Translations under genes and position numbers: made by a program
Source of the DNA: Druceiella hillmani
Lineage: Eukaryota; Arthropoda; Insecta; Lepidoptera; Hepialidae
Reading direction: 5' to 3'
Assembly (NCBI GenBank): GCA_039881145.1
Contig: JAYKKI010000013.1
Coordinates: 42,055,501-42,119,500 of the forward strand
DNA: 64,000 bases
Shown here: positions 35,381-48,485 of the stretch, piece by piece
How positions within the stretch are numbered: position 1 is the stretch's first letter
Layout of the letters: each line of letters opens with the position of its first letter
Notes under the pieces: generated by a model
Told to the model about the DNA's origin: nothing
The model's database searches: none
The model's input: the letters and a program-made list of their open reading frames with translations, nothing else

Positions 35381-38129
35381 AGGCGTTTTAAGTTTCAATT
35401 AAATCACGGAGTATCCATTTAACACAAAGATTCTTGAAATCTAAATGTTCAAGTAGAATGTTTAGTGCTTGACTCAAGCTGATAAGTAAGATACCTATCA
35501 GTCTTCCTCCCTCAGTTTATGTTATGGAATCGACCACAGAACAAAGACTAAAATTGAAATGGCATGTGAGTTTGACGAGCTTGCCACAAGTAAGCGAAGC
35601 TCTGCTTACTTTAAAGTGAGCACACCTCGTCTACGTTAGTTTGCCGTTTGCAGTGACTCGCGAAGGTTCTCCGTTATTTTTGCTTAAATAAAGAAAGATA
35701 TGTTTTACTTTATCACTGAATTGAGTAAAAATACGAATCGTATACACAACCATGTTAAAGAAGTCATTTCTTACTCTAGTTTTAAAGTTTTATCAAAGTT
35801 ATTTCGATATTAAAAAAGTTAACCTAACATTTATTTTTATACAGCCTAAGTTCAATGATTTGTGTGAGCAGGATAGACATATGTACGGCACTAGCATGCG
35901 GGAGTGAGATCCAGAATCTAGCGTCGTCTAAGATCATTGTGAGTGGAGGTGGGGATGTGCTGTGAAATATAATTGGTGTGTTCAAAACACACTTTAACGA
36001 CATCGGTTTCCATTCAATTTCACGAATATGATACTTCTATACTGTTATTTTTTCTGTGGTCGCAATGCATTGAAGTTATCTTCAGTTGTCGCTCGATGTT
36101 CGATTTTCGAAGTTTTGTTTGATTATTTTATTATCCTTATTATAAATGGCCAGTTCTAATAAATTTCAGTTCGAGTCTCTTATTTATTAACAAGATTTAT
36201 TTCGTATCGTCAAATTTATTTACCAAATATACTGTTGCTTCATCTTGATACGAAAATAAATAATCTCATATTTTGAAAAAAAACTAATCGCATTCCTTCT
36301 TCCGGTTTTCTAGTTCCGAAATCGAAAACCATCCGATATTACACGAGAACCTCGAAAAAAATTGAATCATATGAACGCATGCGAATTGAAAATAAAACCA
36401 GATTTTTTCCGGCTAGATTGTACAACAACATATTTTTTCAACATTAAAAAAAAGTACTTTTTTCAAAATTAATAAGACACAATATTCCGTCTTGATTGCG
36501 TGTTTGTATTTGCGCCTTAAACATAATAGATACAGTACTTTATGAACATATACTTTATGACGGCATGACGTCACATACTGACAGCTCGTACACAACAGTT
36601 CTAAAAATTTTCAGCTTATCTATTAGCTTCTCTACTTTATTAATAACAAGACAGCGACGGATTACTGTCATCCTGTGGAAAAGATTTACACTGGCATCGT
36701 GCCATTGCTGCCTGATGTTAATATATTTTACACAGAGTGTAACAAGGAACGTACCTATAATTCATAAATCACCTGTATATTATATTCTTGTACAACAAAC
36801 TGAGTGTATTGAAGCGTAGTTCTGTATTAAAGGCTGTGCTTAAAACCATATAGCAGGAGAGAAAACTTTGCAAGCAATAAAGTCGTATTCTGAATTTTGC
36901 AAAATGTTAATACAATAAATGAAACAAGAATTTACTTACTAGCTCGGCCCCTCGACGTTCCTCTTGTCCGGCTGTACTCGGCCTACCGCCGAATATATCC
37001 GAAGCGCATTGAATCATTCGACAGTACTCTGCCGACTGTCGAGTTTACCCGAACCGCGTCACGCCAAGAGCGTGACGAGAAAACGTTAATCTCTCCCATT
37101 AAGCAATTTTGGGCACGGTGAACCAAAAGAAGTTTTCGTTTCAAAAACGTCATTTGATTTTTGTTAAAATCGCAAATTTGACATGTATAGTAGTTCATAA
37201 TATCATTATTATTATTATTACCTAAGTTAATAATTAGCATTTATAATTCAGAATAGATTGAACTGGGTAACATATTTTGAATGCTTAATCTACTTTAAAT
37301 ATTTACGTCTTCTATTGGAGTTAATACACATTATGAAAATGTGAACAGACAAATTTACATCTACGTAATGACATTTCAACATACATAATTAAAAAGAACA
37401 CACACACACACACACATGCAACGATCAAACAAAAACCGCAACATTATTTCAGTACAATAATAATTGTATAAGCTAAATGTGGCTTAATCGCATTTAGAAA
37501 TACATTTAAAAACGTTACAGTCCCCGCCTTTTCTGGCCCATTTCACACTTGCCGCCATTTCAAAATGGCAGACAAGCGTTTGACAACCGGTGTCAGCTGT
37601 CAAAGTATTTTTGTTTGTGGTTTTTGTCTACGGATTGAAGTTAAGATATTATTTATTACACGGTGCCATCTGGTTTTAAATTGGTAGCGCGGCGTTTTTA
37701 GATGTTATAATCACTATGAGTCATTCCTTTGCTAAGGAGATATTACAGAGCTCATAAAACACATGTAAAATCTGCAACGTCATATTTTTAAAATTGTATT
37801 TCCAAAGTATTATATATATGTTATAAGGTAAGTATTTATCCACTTTGTAACAATTGAAACGGATAATTTCTAATAAATTTTTCTTTTATTTATCCATTAT
37901 CATTGCTGTTAAACATAATTAGAGTATGAATCGCACAAAAGAGTAGAATGAACAGAGAGGAGAAGGTTTCTTTAAAAACATAAAAAATTATAAAAAATAC
38001 CGAGGTACGGTGCGACAAATTGGATTGAAAAATAAATATATTAGTTTCAAAATAAAAATACTCTAGCAAAGAGAAGTAAACAAATATGAAATCGGCAAAA
38101 ATATACGATTGAAAACTTTAAATGTTATA
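35381..38129. other. Unassigned, with two GC-richer patches
   Basis: The patch at 36935-37110 is GC-rich, has the small hairpin CGTCACGC/GCGTGACG near 37054-37074 and open frames on both strands; it looks like a dispersed repeat but I cannot name it. The patch at 37525-37690 has 'gccgccatttcaaaatggca' and 'ggtgtcagctgtcaaag', promoter-like or repeat-like. A (CA)n tract lies at 37399-37418. Confidence 0.35.
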
Positions 38130-38227
38130 TTGAATGTATTTGGCGTTAATTTTGTAGAAATTCATTATTCACAATTAAATGAATCTACGTGATGTAGTAT
38201 TATTTCTACTTTCTTTAAGTTCTTTAT

Positions 38228-38268
38228 CACGACCTAGGTTTCGTTGTATTACAACATCTTCAGGTGGG
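38228..38268 (-). ncRNA. Hammerhead-ribozyme-like motif, copy C
   Basis: This is the most consensus-like copy: stem I CAC/GTG (the fourth pair is lost), core CTGAAGA, extra T, stem II GTTGT/ACAAC (5 bp, loop AAT), GAAA, stem III ACC/GGT with loop TA, and cleavage triplet GTC. The stem II compensation differs from copy A, where the last base pairs as G-T, so pairing is kept in both. Confidence 0.45.
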
Positions 38269-38372
38269 CTGTTAGCAAATATTGGATTCCCCAAGATTCT
38301 TTCGTTGTATTACAACATCTTCAGGTGGGCTGTTAACAAAGATACAAAGTGTGATTGTATCTTTGCTAACAA

Positions 38373-38418
38373 CCCACCTGAAGATGTTGTAATATAACGA
38401 AATCTTGCTCGTGTCGTG
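38373..38418 (+). ncRNA. Hammerhead-like motif, variant copy E
   Basis: CCCAC, CTGAAGA and GAAA are intact and stem II is GTTGT/ATAAC-like. The stem III region is replaced by 'tcttgctcgtg' before TC and GTG, so stem III is not obvious. A truncated copy D (minus strand, 38301-38329) ends just after GAAA. Confidence 0.3.
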
Positions 38419-38425
38419 ATCTAAA

Positions 38426-38710
38426 ATATTTGACTTTAAGATTTGGTGGACCTTATTTATTGACAATTAACTAAATTAGCTGCTAAAAACCGCACTTGGC
38501 GTGCTTGCCGGAATAAGCGTGAAATAGTGTTTGGTAGTGGTCTATATATCCTGAAATTGTTGACATAATTTAACCGAAATTCTCGACTAGAGACTTGAAC
38601 TCACATCCTAAATATAGAAAATGTATCCCGCACTGTTTAAATCAGAAAAGGTAGTGAATAAAAACCCTGCAATCTAATTCCATTCCGCCCTGTGGCAGTA
38701 CCTCCGGCAT
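38426..38710. other. Unassigned
   Basis: Nothing recognised between the foldback-family locus and the tandem repeats that follow. Confidence 0.3.
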
Positions 38711-39115
38711 GTATCTTATATGGAATATTGCGGTATATGAGGTAGTACGCATGGGATACAACTCCAAACAGATACACTCCTCAGGCTTGTATTTGATTAT
38801 ACACCCTATGTTATTATGGGAAATTTAATGCCCATTTTAAAATTTTGATGCACAATGTATTTTTATTATACGGAATATTATGGAATATGGTGCAGTATGT
38901 TTTAGTTACAATTAGATACAATTCTAAGTATTGTATCTGATTATATGCCATATGCTATTATGGGAAATTTAATGCTTGTTTTAAATTTTGATAAGCAATG
39001 TGTTTTATTCTCCGGAATATATCTTATACGGAATATTGCAATATATGGTGCAGTGTGCATGAGATACAATCAGATACAATCCTAGGCATTCAGCCCTATA
39101 TTGTATCAATCATTT
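38711..39115. repeat. ~145-bp tandem repeat, 2.7 copies
   Basis: Units share 'tatacggaatattgc.atata', 'agatacaatcct', 'gattatacgccatatgctat' and 'atgggaaatttaatgc', recurring near 38711, 38860 and 39009. A further fragment ('gcaatgtgtttttaaatttt') lies at 40682-40740, on the other side of the 240-bp array, so this repeat flanks it on both sides. Confidence 0.75.
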
Positions 39116-39159
39116 TAATTTACGTATACGTTAGCTAATGCACGACAATAACGATTGTC

Positions 39160-40667
39160 TTAAAGTTCACTTCAAAAATCGGCATGTTGTGTCGCACTGA
39201 CGGAATAGTAGGGCAAAACGATACATACTAAATTATCGAAAGAAATATTTAACAATCTGTTATGAATATATTGACTAATATAGACTTTACGTTTATACTT
39301 TAATATCTGCTGTTTTTGCTACCTTTACGTAAAGTTAAATTAAGCACCATTTTAACGTACATGGCTAGCATGATAAAGGTTTAATAATGATACAACATGC
39401 GGGCGTCTGCTTAAAGGCTAATAACTCCGTAATGTTTACGATATTCATAATGTAACATGATACAACATAGGGAAAACTATACTTAATAAATTATCCAAAG
39501 CCATATTCAATAATATATTATTAATCTATATTGGTCAACCGTAACGTCTACTGTTTTAGCTACCATTACGTAAAGTGAAACAAGGTACCATTTTATGGTA
39601 CAGGGCTTTCATGATAAAGGTTTCACAATGATAAAATATGCGGACGTCGACTTAAAGGCTAACAACTCCGTAACGTATACGTTATTCATAATGTAACATG
39701 ATGCAACATAGGACAAAACTACGCGTACTAAATTATTGAAAGAAATATTTAACAATCTACTATTAATCTATATTAGTCAACCCTAACGTCTACTGTTTTA
39801 GCTACCATTACGTAAAGTGAAATAAGGCACCATTTTAACGTACATGGCTATCATTATAAAGGTTTCATAATGATACAACATGCGGACGTCTGCTTAAAGG
39901 CTAATAACTCGGTAACGTTTACGTTATTCATAAAATAACATAATACAAAGCTATACTCATTAAATTATCGAAAAAAATACTTAACAATCTGTTATTAATC
40001 TATATTAGTCAACCGTAACGTCTACTGTTTTAGCTACCATTACGTAAGGTGAAACAAGACACTATTTTAAAGTACCTACTACATATCTATCCAAATAAAG
40101 GTTTCACAATGATACAACATGCGGACGTCTGCTTAAAGACTAATAACTCGGTAACGTTTACGTTATTCATAAAATAACATAATACAAAGCTATACTCATT
40201 AAATTATCGAAAAAAATACTTAACAATCTATTATTAATCTATATTAGTCAACCGTAACGTCTACTGTTTTAGCTACCATTACGTAAGGTGAAATAAGACA
40301 CTATTTTAAAGTACCTACTACATATCTATCCAAATAAAGGTTTCACAATGATACAACATGCGGACGTCTGCTTAAAGGCTAATAACTCGGTAACGTTTAC
40401 GTTATTCATAAAATAACATAATACAAAGCTATACTCATTAAATTATCGATAAAAATACTTAACAATCTATTATTTATCTATATTAGTCAACCGTAACGTC
40501 TACTGTTTTAGCTACCATTACGTAAGGTGTAATAAGACACTATTTTAAAGTACCTACATATCTATCCAAATAAAGGTTTCACAATGATACAACATGCGGA
40601 CGTCTGCTTAAAGGCTAATAACTCCGTAACGTTTACGTTATTCTTAATGTAACATGACACAACATAA
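39160..40667. repeat. ~240-bp satellite array, about 6.3 units
   Basis: The marker 'gcggacgtctgcttaaaggc' (or close variant) lies at about 39399, 39640, 39882, 40121, 40360 and 40596, giving spacings of 236-242 bp. Each unit also has 'gtaacgtttacgttattc' (with the dyad TAACG/CGTTA), 'gtcaaccgtaacgtctactg' and 'ttttagctaccattacgtaa'. The middle units are nearly identical and the outer ones more diverged, as expected for unequal crossover. Confidence 0.95.
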
Positions 40668-40740
40668 GGTTGATTGACTAGCAATGTGTTTTTAAATTTT
40701 GACTTGCAATATGTTTTTATTCTGACAATATTGTTTTTAT

Positions 40741-43554
40741 TCTAAATTTATATATAGACAGAGTGGGAACTATATCCGTTTAGGAGGTACTTTGTTTAAT
40801 TAAAAAAAAAAAAATTAAAAAAGGCAAAGTTTGTTATTAATAGATCTGACTCTTGTTTGAAGAATAGAAAAATAATAAATCAGCGTCTCAATTATTGGTG
40901 CATCGAAATGTTAATTATGATTTAATAAAGTTTTGCTGATAGTATCATTACCGTGCATTCTATGTTTTAATATTATATAGTTTTTGCTCTGAATAAATTC
41001 GTGACATCGACTATATTACAGTGAACAACGCGGTGAAACTTACTTTATAAATATAGAAAAATGAGAAAAAATACCAACTAATACCTATTTCCATGATTTT
41101 ATTTTTATTTTTACACAGTCTTCTTTAGTGGGAGACAGTCTTCTTTAGTGGGGTTTTTATGACCGGAACTGAAAAATGAAAAATGACGAATGGAACCAAA
41201 ACTTTACTTTAAAAGATGAAGTATACCAATTTTCTTTTCCTATCTCCGTTTGTTAATAATCATTAATTAAACCAAATTATTTATAATTAAACTAAATAAA
41301 TTTAAACCTTTAAGTTAGGCATACACTTGCACTATTTCATGCAGATAAGTCTAAAACTGCAGAATCCACGAGAGTGTGACAGACGGACGGACAGGCAAAA
41401 GCGGATATGATGGAATTATAAAGGTTTTGTATTTGACTATAGAACAGTAACAACATTATAGTTTTAAAAAAACAAAAAACATGATTTTGTAGCAATATGA
41501 ACTAAAAAATAAAAAATATGTTTTTGATTAAACTAAAAAAAATAGGGATTGACAAAAAAATTGAATTTAATGCAAAAAAAACGTGCCATGTTTGATAAAT
41601 TTACGACAACTGATATCAACCACCCCACGCGTTTTTTACGCTAAAGTTAATTTTTTATATTTTATTTTTTTAAGTTTAAATTTATTTTTTTAAGTTTAAT
41701 AAAAAAACTTTCGCTCTTGAACAAAATCTTTTTATTTTAAGACTATTATTTTTTTATTTTATATTGCTATAAAAGCGGGTTTTTTTAAACTATATTTTAT
41801 TTTCTAAATTTTTAGGTATAAAATTATTGTGTTGTCATCGGTTCTTGATACGTGTGCAAAATTTTAAATAATCCGAACGTCTGCAAGTGGATGAAAATAT
41901 AATTGAAAGATTCTGTTACATTTATACAAACGTACAAAAGACGTAATATAAAACCTGTTAAAAAAAGAAATTTATAACGTCAAATGATCCATATATAGAA
42001 ACATCTTAGGTACTCTATTTATTAACGATTTAGTCGCTGTATTTAACCTATTTCAATTACTTAAATATTATTAAATTACTTCAAATGTTTAAAATAAATT
42101 ATTATTGTTTATTTCACGTATTTTTGGTTATTTAAATAACAAAAATACATTCCCTGTGAACGCAACAGTTTAATAGACTAAAATTGGAATGCTTAAAAAT
42201 ATTCCAATTGTAATTCGAAACCTCCCTACGAATTCCACTTCCGATCTCTACGATACAAAGCACAGTAAAACACCTGGTTTGTCTATCTCCCTCTACACCC
42301 CCATTGGCTATCCGCAACCGCTCGAGGGCTGCTAAGCCGAACACCTGATTGGCTGTAGTAGCCGGGGCGTGGTTTACCGTGGAGGGAGGCGAAAACGTCT
42401 AGGGGTAGTTGGTAACTTGATATGATAAAATGATTTGTCTGTAACCGAAGATACTGAATCGATTTGATGTAGTTAAAATTAACTATATGAGTTAAGTTTT
42501 AATAACTGACGTTTGCTGAAATATGTCTTTTGTAAGATATTAGCTACTAGCCCCTGTTGTGCATATGTGTTGTTTATGTTATTATGGTGGTACAATCGTA
42601 AATGTTGGAAAACTCACTTATATAATTGTGCTTCCTTAAAAACAGCGTCGTAACTTTTAAACTATTCGTTAGAATACTACGGGGTAAAGACAAATCTGAT
42701 CTGTATAAGTTAAGGAAGATAACTATAAGATTTATTTTGATAAAGATTGAGACAATTGTGCACAATAAATTCTGGAAAACTGAATTGAAAAATTATGTTT
42801 TTTTAACAGTTTGTATTTTATATAATATAATATAACCCGTTGTTAACTTTATTGAAGAACTTTTAAGAATAACAGTGTTCGCATACAATGTTTCCATGTA
42901 TATTTGACGATTTAAGCAGATTATGCCAAGATTTAGTAAAACGGTTGAAACAAAAATGCTTCTGAGTCATAACTTATCGAGTATACTTTTAAATCGAGAA
43001 GATTTTAAATAATTAAAATAAAGGTTTCAAAAATACACGTAAGGCCTATTCAAAAATACCTAGATATTAAAACCAAATGATTCTTAATTATATTATAAAT
43101 GTGAAAATAAATCTAATTATTTCACAAAGCGAGTATTAGTACGTGGAATTTTAAATGAAACGCACAAACTTCATTCTTATATTGTATCAAATTACAAAAA
43201 CTTCTCGAAACAGAAATGGTCCATACGAAATTAAAGTTGATTACCTCACTTCTGAGTGTCGGTTCATAGACTCAAGGCAAGCTGAAGCTTTCTAGACTAC
43301 CTTCGGCTATATTCAGAGTGAAACAATACCGTATTTATGACATTCCCATACAAACAATGAATCTTTGTGTTATAACGATCTCTTTGCTGTCAGTTTATTA
43401 TTCTGTTTCGAAAATAACTTTAATAGTTTTCCGGTTTTTAAACACGTGTATTATAATTGGTCAGTGAAATACTTGCTGTGTTACCCATTTTCTTTGCACA
43501 TTAAAATTAATATGTTTTTAATTTAATTTTTGACGTGAATTATCGTGGAAGTAA
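40741..43554. other. Unassigned, with LINE-type fragment and GC patch
   Basis: A LINE-type 3' fragment lies at about 41320-41460 ('gtgtgacagacggacggaca', 'ggaattataaaggtttt'). A GC-richer patch at 42210-42400 holds two ATTGG (reverse CCAAT) boxes and 'ccggggcgtgg', which could be an old promoter. A minus-strand ORF over it is unrecognised. The rest is AT-rich. Confidence 0.35.
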
Positions 43555-43559
43555 ACAAA

Positions 43560-43987
43560 CAATGGCGACTATCGAATGTTGCTCTGTTTATTATATGATT
43601 AAGATGGGATTTTTCAATTTATATTTTAATGAAAAAAAAAATAGTATTATTGAGAATTGTAGATCGGAGCCAATTTTGAAACTATACGTAATAAATTTAG
43701 TGTACGGCATTTTCTTAGTAATTTTTACGATTAATATTTGTGGCTAATCAGATGTTGCATTTTAAATAAAATATTTTGCTGGCCTTATTTATTATTCGGA
43801 ACTGAATGTAGTAAATGGAATAAAGGAGGTTTTGGTAATCTATGTAATTTGGCAAATTTAGGTAAAACATATACTAATTCTAAAAAAAAACATTTATCGT
43901 ATCCAGTACAATTACAAAATTGTGTCTCTTTGCGTACAGAAATTTATATCGAGGGGCAACTATTGCGAATCGGGAATATAATGACAT
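43560..43987 (+). pseudogene. hAT transposase N-terminal fragment (ZMYM1-like)
   Basis: One frame reads NEKKNSIIENCRSEPILKL, the usual segment before the zinc finger in hAT transposases related to zinc-finger MYM-type protein 1. A second frame then reads FSVRHFLSNFYD, a stop at 43732, YLWLIRCCILNKIFCWPYLL, and TECSKWNKGGFGNLCNLANL. This matches the TTF-type zinc-finger pattern 'RHF..S.Y..Y.WL.GC...NKLFCWPCLLF…W...GF.DL..L'. Next comes KHLSYPVQLQNCVSLRTEIY. A frameshift and stop make it non-functional, and no RNase-H catalytic region follows. A smaller related piece lies at 47195-47280. Confidence 0.8.
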
Positions 43988-43989
43988 AG

Positions 43990-44479
43990 AAATACAAATA
44001 AATTAAAAAGATTAATAGATACTTTTGTATTTTATTTAAGCAAGAAATAACTTTTCATTGTCACGATTAAAGTCATAGTTCAATAAGTCGTGGTAATTAC
44101 GTAGAGAGTAAATACTCAAATGAGTGCCCACGATTCAATTATTGAGACACATTTTCATTCTATTACACCTTCAATGCCGTTTTCAGGATTATCAGAGGCG
44201 TGCGCGGACGCTATCGTATGTATCAATATAACTTTTATATGTCCATCCGTTCCTACCTAGCCCTTCCCAAAAAAACACTGCACTAGTGACACTCATGTAA
44301 GTGCTATTTTCCATTTTTGACATACACCGTTACAGGTCGGGTAATTTTTACAAAATATTCTATACATACACACACACATTAGATCTTTTAAACTAAATTT
44401 TTACCAGGTTTTCACTGTCATTCACATAATTTCTTTCGGAAGGTTTATAGGTATAATACATGCATGTTATATTTATAGG
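43990..44479. other. Unassigned
   Basis: AT-rich, no recognisable content apart from a short (CA)n at about 44366-44377. Confidence 0.3.
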
Positions 44480-44656
44480 AAATATTTTGTAAAAAAAGTC
44501 AATATTTCGTAAAAAAAGTCAATATTTCGTAAAAAAGTCAATATTTCGTAAAAAAAGTCAATATTTCGTAAAAAAAGTCAATATTTCGTAAAAAAAGTCA
44601 ATATTTCGTAAAAAAGTCAATATTTTGTAAAAAAGTCAATATTTCGTAAAAAAAGT
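44480..44656. repeat. 20-bp minisatellite, about 9 copies
   Basis: The unit is 'aatatttcgtaaaaaaagtc'; the units vary only in A-run length (19-20 bp). Confidence 0.95.
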
Positions 44657-45222
<566 letters not shown>

Positions 45223-46279
45223 TTATCTCTTACGAACTTCCTCGTGAATATGACATAGATATCCGTTAATTAAAACTGGAACAACATTTATTCTGCAAAT
45301 ACTGAGAACATCGCGTGCGTACAAACAGACAGATGTGGCAGCGGACCTTGTTTTATAATATATACGTAAATGGATATATGGGGTATATTATTTATTGTGT
45401 GGTTGGTGGATATTAGAAAATGCTGCTTGTAATGAGGTGAGCGCTTAAGACAATACTTTCGGCGAGGGTTTACGTTGGAAGAACTTAATTGTAAAACAAG
45501 AAGGGGATGCTATACGTTTCAATTATTTAGAATGCGTAAATTTTTTTATGTTTCGATATGAAATAAAACTCCGTTAATCTTGAAAGTTAGTAATTAGTTT
45601 ACCTATTCCCAATTAGAACATTTACTCCTGTCTTATAAGTACTTATCTGGACCATGTTGTTCAACAAAACTCAATACTAAGAGGTATGCGAATAAAAAAC
45701 ATACCCATATTTTATTCAAAGGAGAGGTACACTAAAAACTTGTTTTAAAAAAATTTATTTCATAAAATTGTAGGTAATCTAATTAATATTTATAGCCATG
45801 CTAAATTTCAGGGTTATAAGCACGAATAGTCTGCGAATAAAACGACTGTGACGTACAAAAGAAGATAAAAATAAGTTATTTGTACTAGTTTTTTTTACTA
45901 TGGAACCTTTTTCATTACGGAACCTTAAAATAGATTCATTAGTTAGATTATTAAAAACAATTGTTTGTTAGTTTTATAGTTAACCTTGATTTCACGCTTA
46001 ACTAATTTTTGTTTGTAATCGTTTTATATTCTTGATAAATAACAAATTATTTTAAAAACACATTTGCACAACAGTGTCAAGTATTCTAGATATTTCATTG
46101 CATTTCTACTTTAAATAAACTACATTTATATACTTACAAAAACACCAAACTATTGTCATTTACAAGTTTAGCAAGTATATAATGAATCTTAAAATTACCA
46201 CAAACAATTAGATAAACAATCAAATTGTCTGCCTTTGTTTTTTTTTCTTTTAATTACAGTAACTTCTAATATTTGTATT
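45223..46279. other. Unassigned, with faint LINE-type trace
   Basis: The words 'actatggaacctttttcatt' and 'acggaaccttaaaa' near 45898-45930 suggest an old LINE-type 3' end. Nothing else was recognised. Confidence 0.3.
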
Positions 46280-46284
46280 TCTTT

Positions 46285-46620
46285 AATTAAAAAGGTTTTT
46301 AGGGCTTCGTACCTCAAAAGAAAAAAACTTTTTAAGATCACTCCCGTGTCTGTCTGTCACAGCTGTTTTCCTCTGAAACCGCTTGGTGTCGAAGTTTGAA
46401 GCATGGTAATAAACATATTAAACCATACCGCAATAGGTAATACTTGAAAATACATTTATGTAAAAATTTCAGCGAAGGCGGGAGTTTATAGATAATTGAA
46501 TTACCTACTCGAAGCTTTTCAATTTCAAATATAGTGTGAAGTATCATTTGAAAGGACTAGTCATAAGGGTCTGAAATTTTTTTTTATAATTTTAGGTAGT
46601 ATATTTCCAGAGACGTACTG
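46285..46620 (-). mobile_element. LINE-type 3'-end repeat, reverse
   Basis: Reads 'tttttagggcttcgtacctc' 'aaaag', 'aagatcactcccgtgtctgt' 'ctgtcacagctgtttt' and continues with 'ctctgaaaccgctt'. It is the reverse-oriented relative of the 5195 copy. Confidence 0.65.
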
Positions 46621-46636
46621 AAATATATGTCAAAGA

Positions 46637-46836
<200 letters not shown>

Positions 46837-46979
46837 TTTAAAAGTAAAAGTAAGTTTTAAAGTCCGTATAGTAATAACTTGTAATAAATAAAGTAGTGTC
46901 ACTTGAAACGAGTTAGAAGAGTATAGTATCAAATGTAACAAGTACCAGTTGCAACAATAGGTCTCGAAACTAAATATTT

Positions 46980-47132
46980 ACTATTTAAAAAAACAGCTAA
47001 TGCCATTTAGTGTATATTGACATAACACATGAATGATCCGCCATTTTGTGTCAATGATGAACACAAAATGCCGGAGCATTCGTGTGTTATGTCCATAGAC
47101 ACTAGATGGCATTAGCTGTTTTTTTAAATAGT
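46980..47132. mobile_element. Hairpin mini-element (foldback MITE)
   Basis: Arms of about 70 bp: the left reads 'actatttaaaaaaacagcta', 'atgccatttagtgtatattg', 'acataacacatgaatg'; the right arm is nearly its full reverse complement. The loop is about 9 bases. The first ~25 bp match perfectly. No clear target duplication was seen. Confidence 0.75.
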
Positions 47133-47194
47133 CAATACGTAAAGTTATTGCAACGATAAGTCGAAAAGAATATAAAGTGGAAAAGAGATGAAGT

Positions 47195-47285
47195 AAAAAA
47201 AGACATTTATCGTACACAGTGCAATTACAAAATTATAGCTTTTCGCGTATAGAAATTTACACGTCAATTACGCGTAGTCGACCTC
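47195..47285 (+). pseudogene. Second, short hAT fragment
   Basis: The frame reads KKRHLSYTVQLQNYSFSRIE followed by IYTS, matching HLSYPVQLQNCVSLRTEIYI of the hAT fragment at 43885-43975, also at the DNA level ('aaaaagacatttatcgtaca'). Only this ~80-bp part survives, so it derives from the same hAT family. Confidence 0.6.
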
Positions 47286-47792
47286 AAAATAATATTTTTT
47301 TAAATCCTTTTACATCAAAAGCAGTAAAACTGTTTTAATTACTAACATATTTGTAGGTATTACGAAATTTTGATAATTAACCACCAACGATTAAATCTCT
47401 TCCTAAAGTACAAAACAGAGACGCAGTTTAAGCAAAACCACGATTTTGACAGATACCGCATAAAACAAGATATACCATATCTCACATGTTAATGACTCAA
47501 AAATAAAGAGTAGAAAAGTACCAAAAATCAAGTTAAATAAACTAAATACGAGGAATAAAGGAAAAAGGAGAGAAAATGGTACAAAACACAGGAGAAAGTC
47601 TGAGGATTTGGTCACTAAGAGTTATGATGAAATCTACTTAATATGATTGGAATATTACTCTTTAAGTGAAGAACAATGGATTGATGGAACTGCATGTAAG
47701 ACGTGAGCAAATATTAGCTGTGCCAAAAACGTACACCTTAATTACTTGTGTATAAATTGTGAAAGCGATGGTGATTGAATATGTTTTCTTTT
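47286..47792. other. Unassigned
   Basis: AT-rich DNA without recognised content. Confidence 0.3.
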
Positions 47793-48163
47793 ACAATCAG
47801 CTTCGTTCCTAATCTTAAGGTAAATCATTCATATTTCATAATAGTTTTTATTATGAGACTAAAATTATTTACTAAAAGTATTTACTTTACAATCAGCTTC
47901 GTTCCTAATCTTAAGGTAAATCATTCATATTTCATAATAGTTTTTATTATGAGACTAAAAGTATTTACTAAAAGTATTTACTTTACAATCAGCTTCGTTC
48001 CTAATCTTAAGGTAAATCAGTCATATTTCATAATAGTTTTTATTATGAGACTAAAAGTATTTACTAAAAGTATTTACTTTACAATCAGCTTCTTTCCTAA
48101 TCTTAAGGTAAATTATTCATATTTCATAATAGTTTTTATTATGAGACTAAAAGTATTTACTTC
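47793..48163. repeat. 96-bp tandem repeat, four copies
   Basis: Units start 'acaatcagcttcgttcctaa' at 47793, 47889, 47985 and 48081, exactly 96 bp apart and almost identical. Because 96 is a multiple of 3, one frame stays open across the array (159 codons), but the frame is Phe/Ile/Tyr-rich and has no recognisable domain. Confidence 0.95.
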
Positions 48164-48485
48164 AAATTTTAAAAGTCAAAACGGTGTGCGGTTTATCTCC
48201 TCCAGTCCCCAATTGTTTAATGATTCGAAAATTTCAAACTGTCCTGAGTGTTAACGTCTTTATTTTAACAATATTGTTGTATTAGAAGTGGTTCAACGTA
48301 CAGATCTGTTGCTTTGAAGAGAATTTTTCCAATTTTTCCACATTCAGAACATTGTTTGTCATTACTTTAACAATGTGATAGCTTATAGTTTCCATATTGC
48401 CATAGACTGTACATACATATGTTATATAAAATTTGTGGTACAGTCAATAATGTTAACATAGTCGCAGTCGACGGTGCGTGATGAA
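48164..48485. other. Unassigned
   Basis: Short non-repetitive spacer between two tandem arrays. Confidence 0.3.

Larger units (their letters stand above)
38130..38425. mobile_element. Second locus of hammerhead-like foldback family
   Basis: From 'ttgaatgtatttggcgttaa' to 'gtcgtgatc' it matches the arm of the 16.3-kb foldback. The arm's inner part is duplicated: 'ttcgttgtattacaacatct' 'tcaggtgggctgtta' occurs at 38241 and 38301, followed by an inverted copy at 38361-38400. It carries three hammerhead-like motifs, two on the minus and one on the plus strand. Confidence 0.75.

Noticed and set aside
47775..48254. 159-codon ORF
   Set aside because: Open only because the 96-bp tandem unit is a multiple of 3; the product is a Phe/Ile/Tyr-rich repeat without recognisable motifs.
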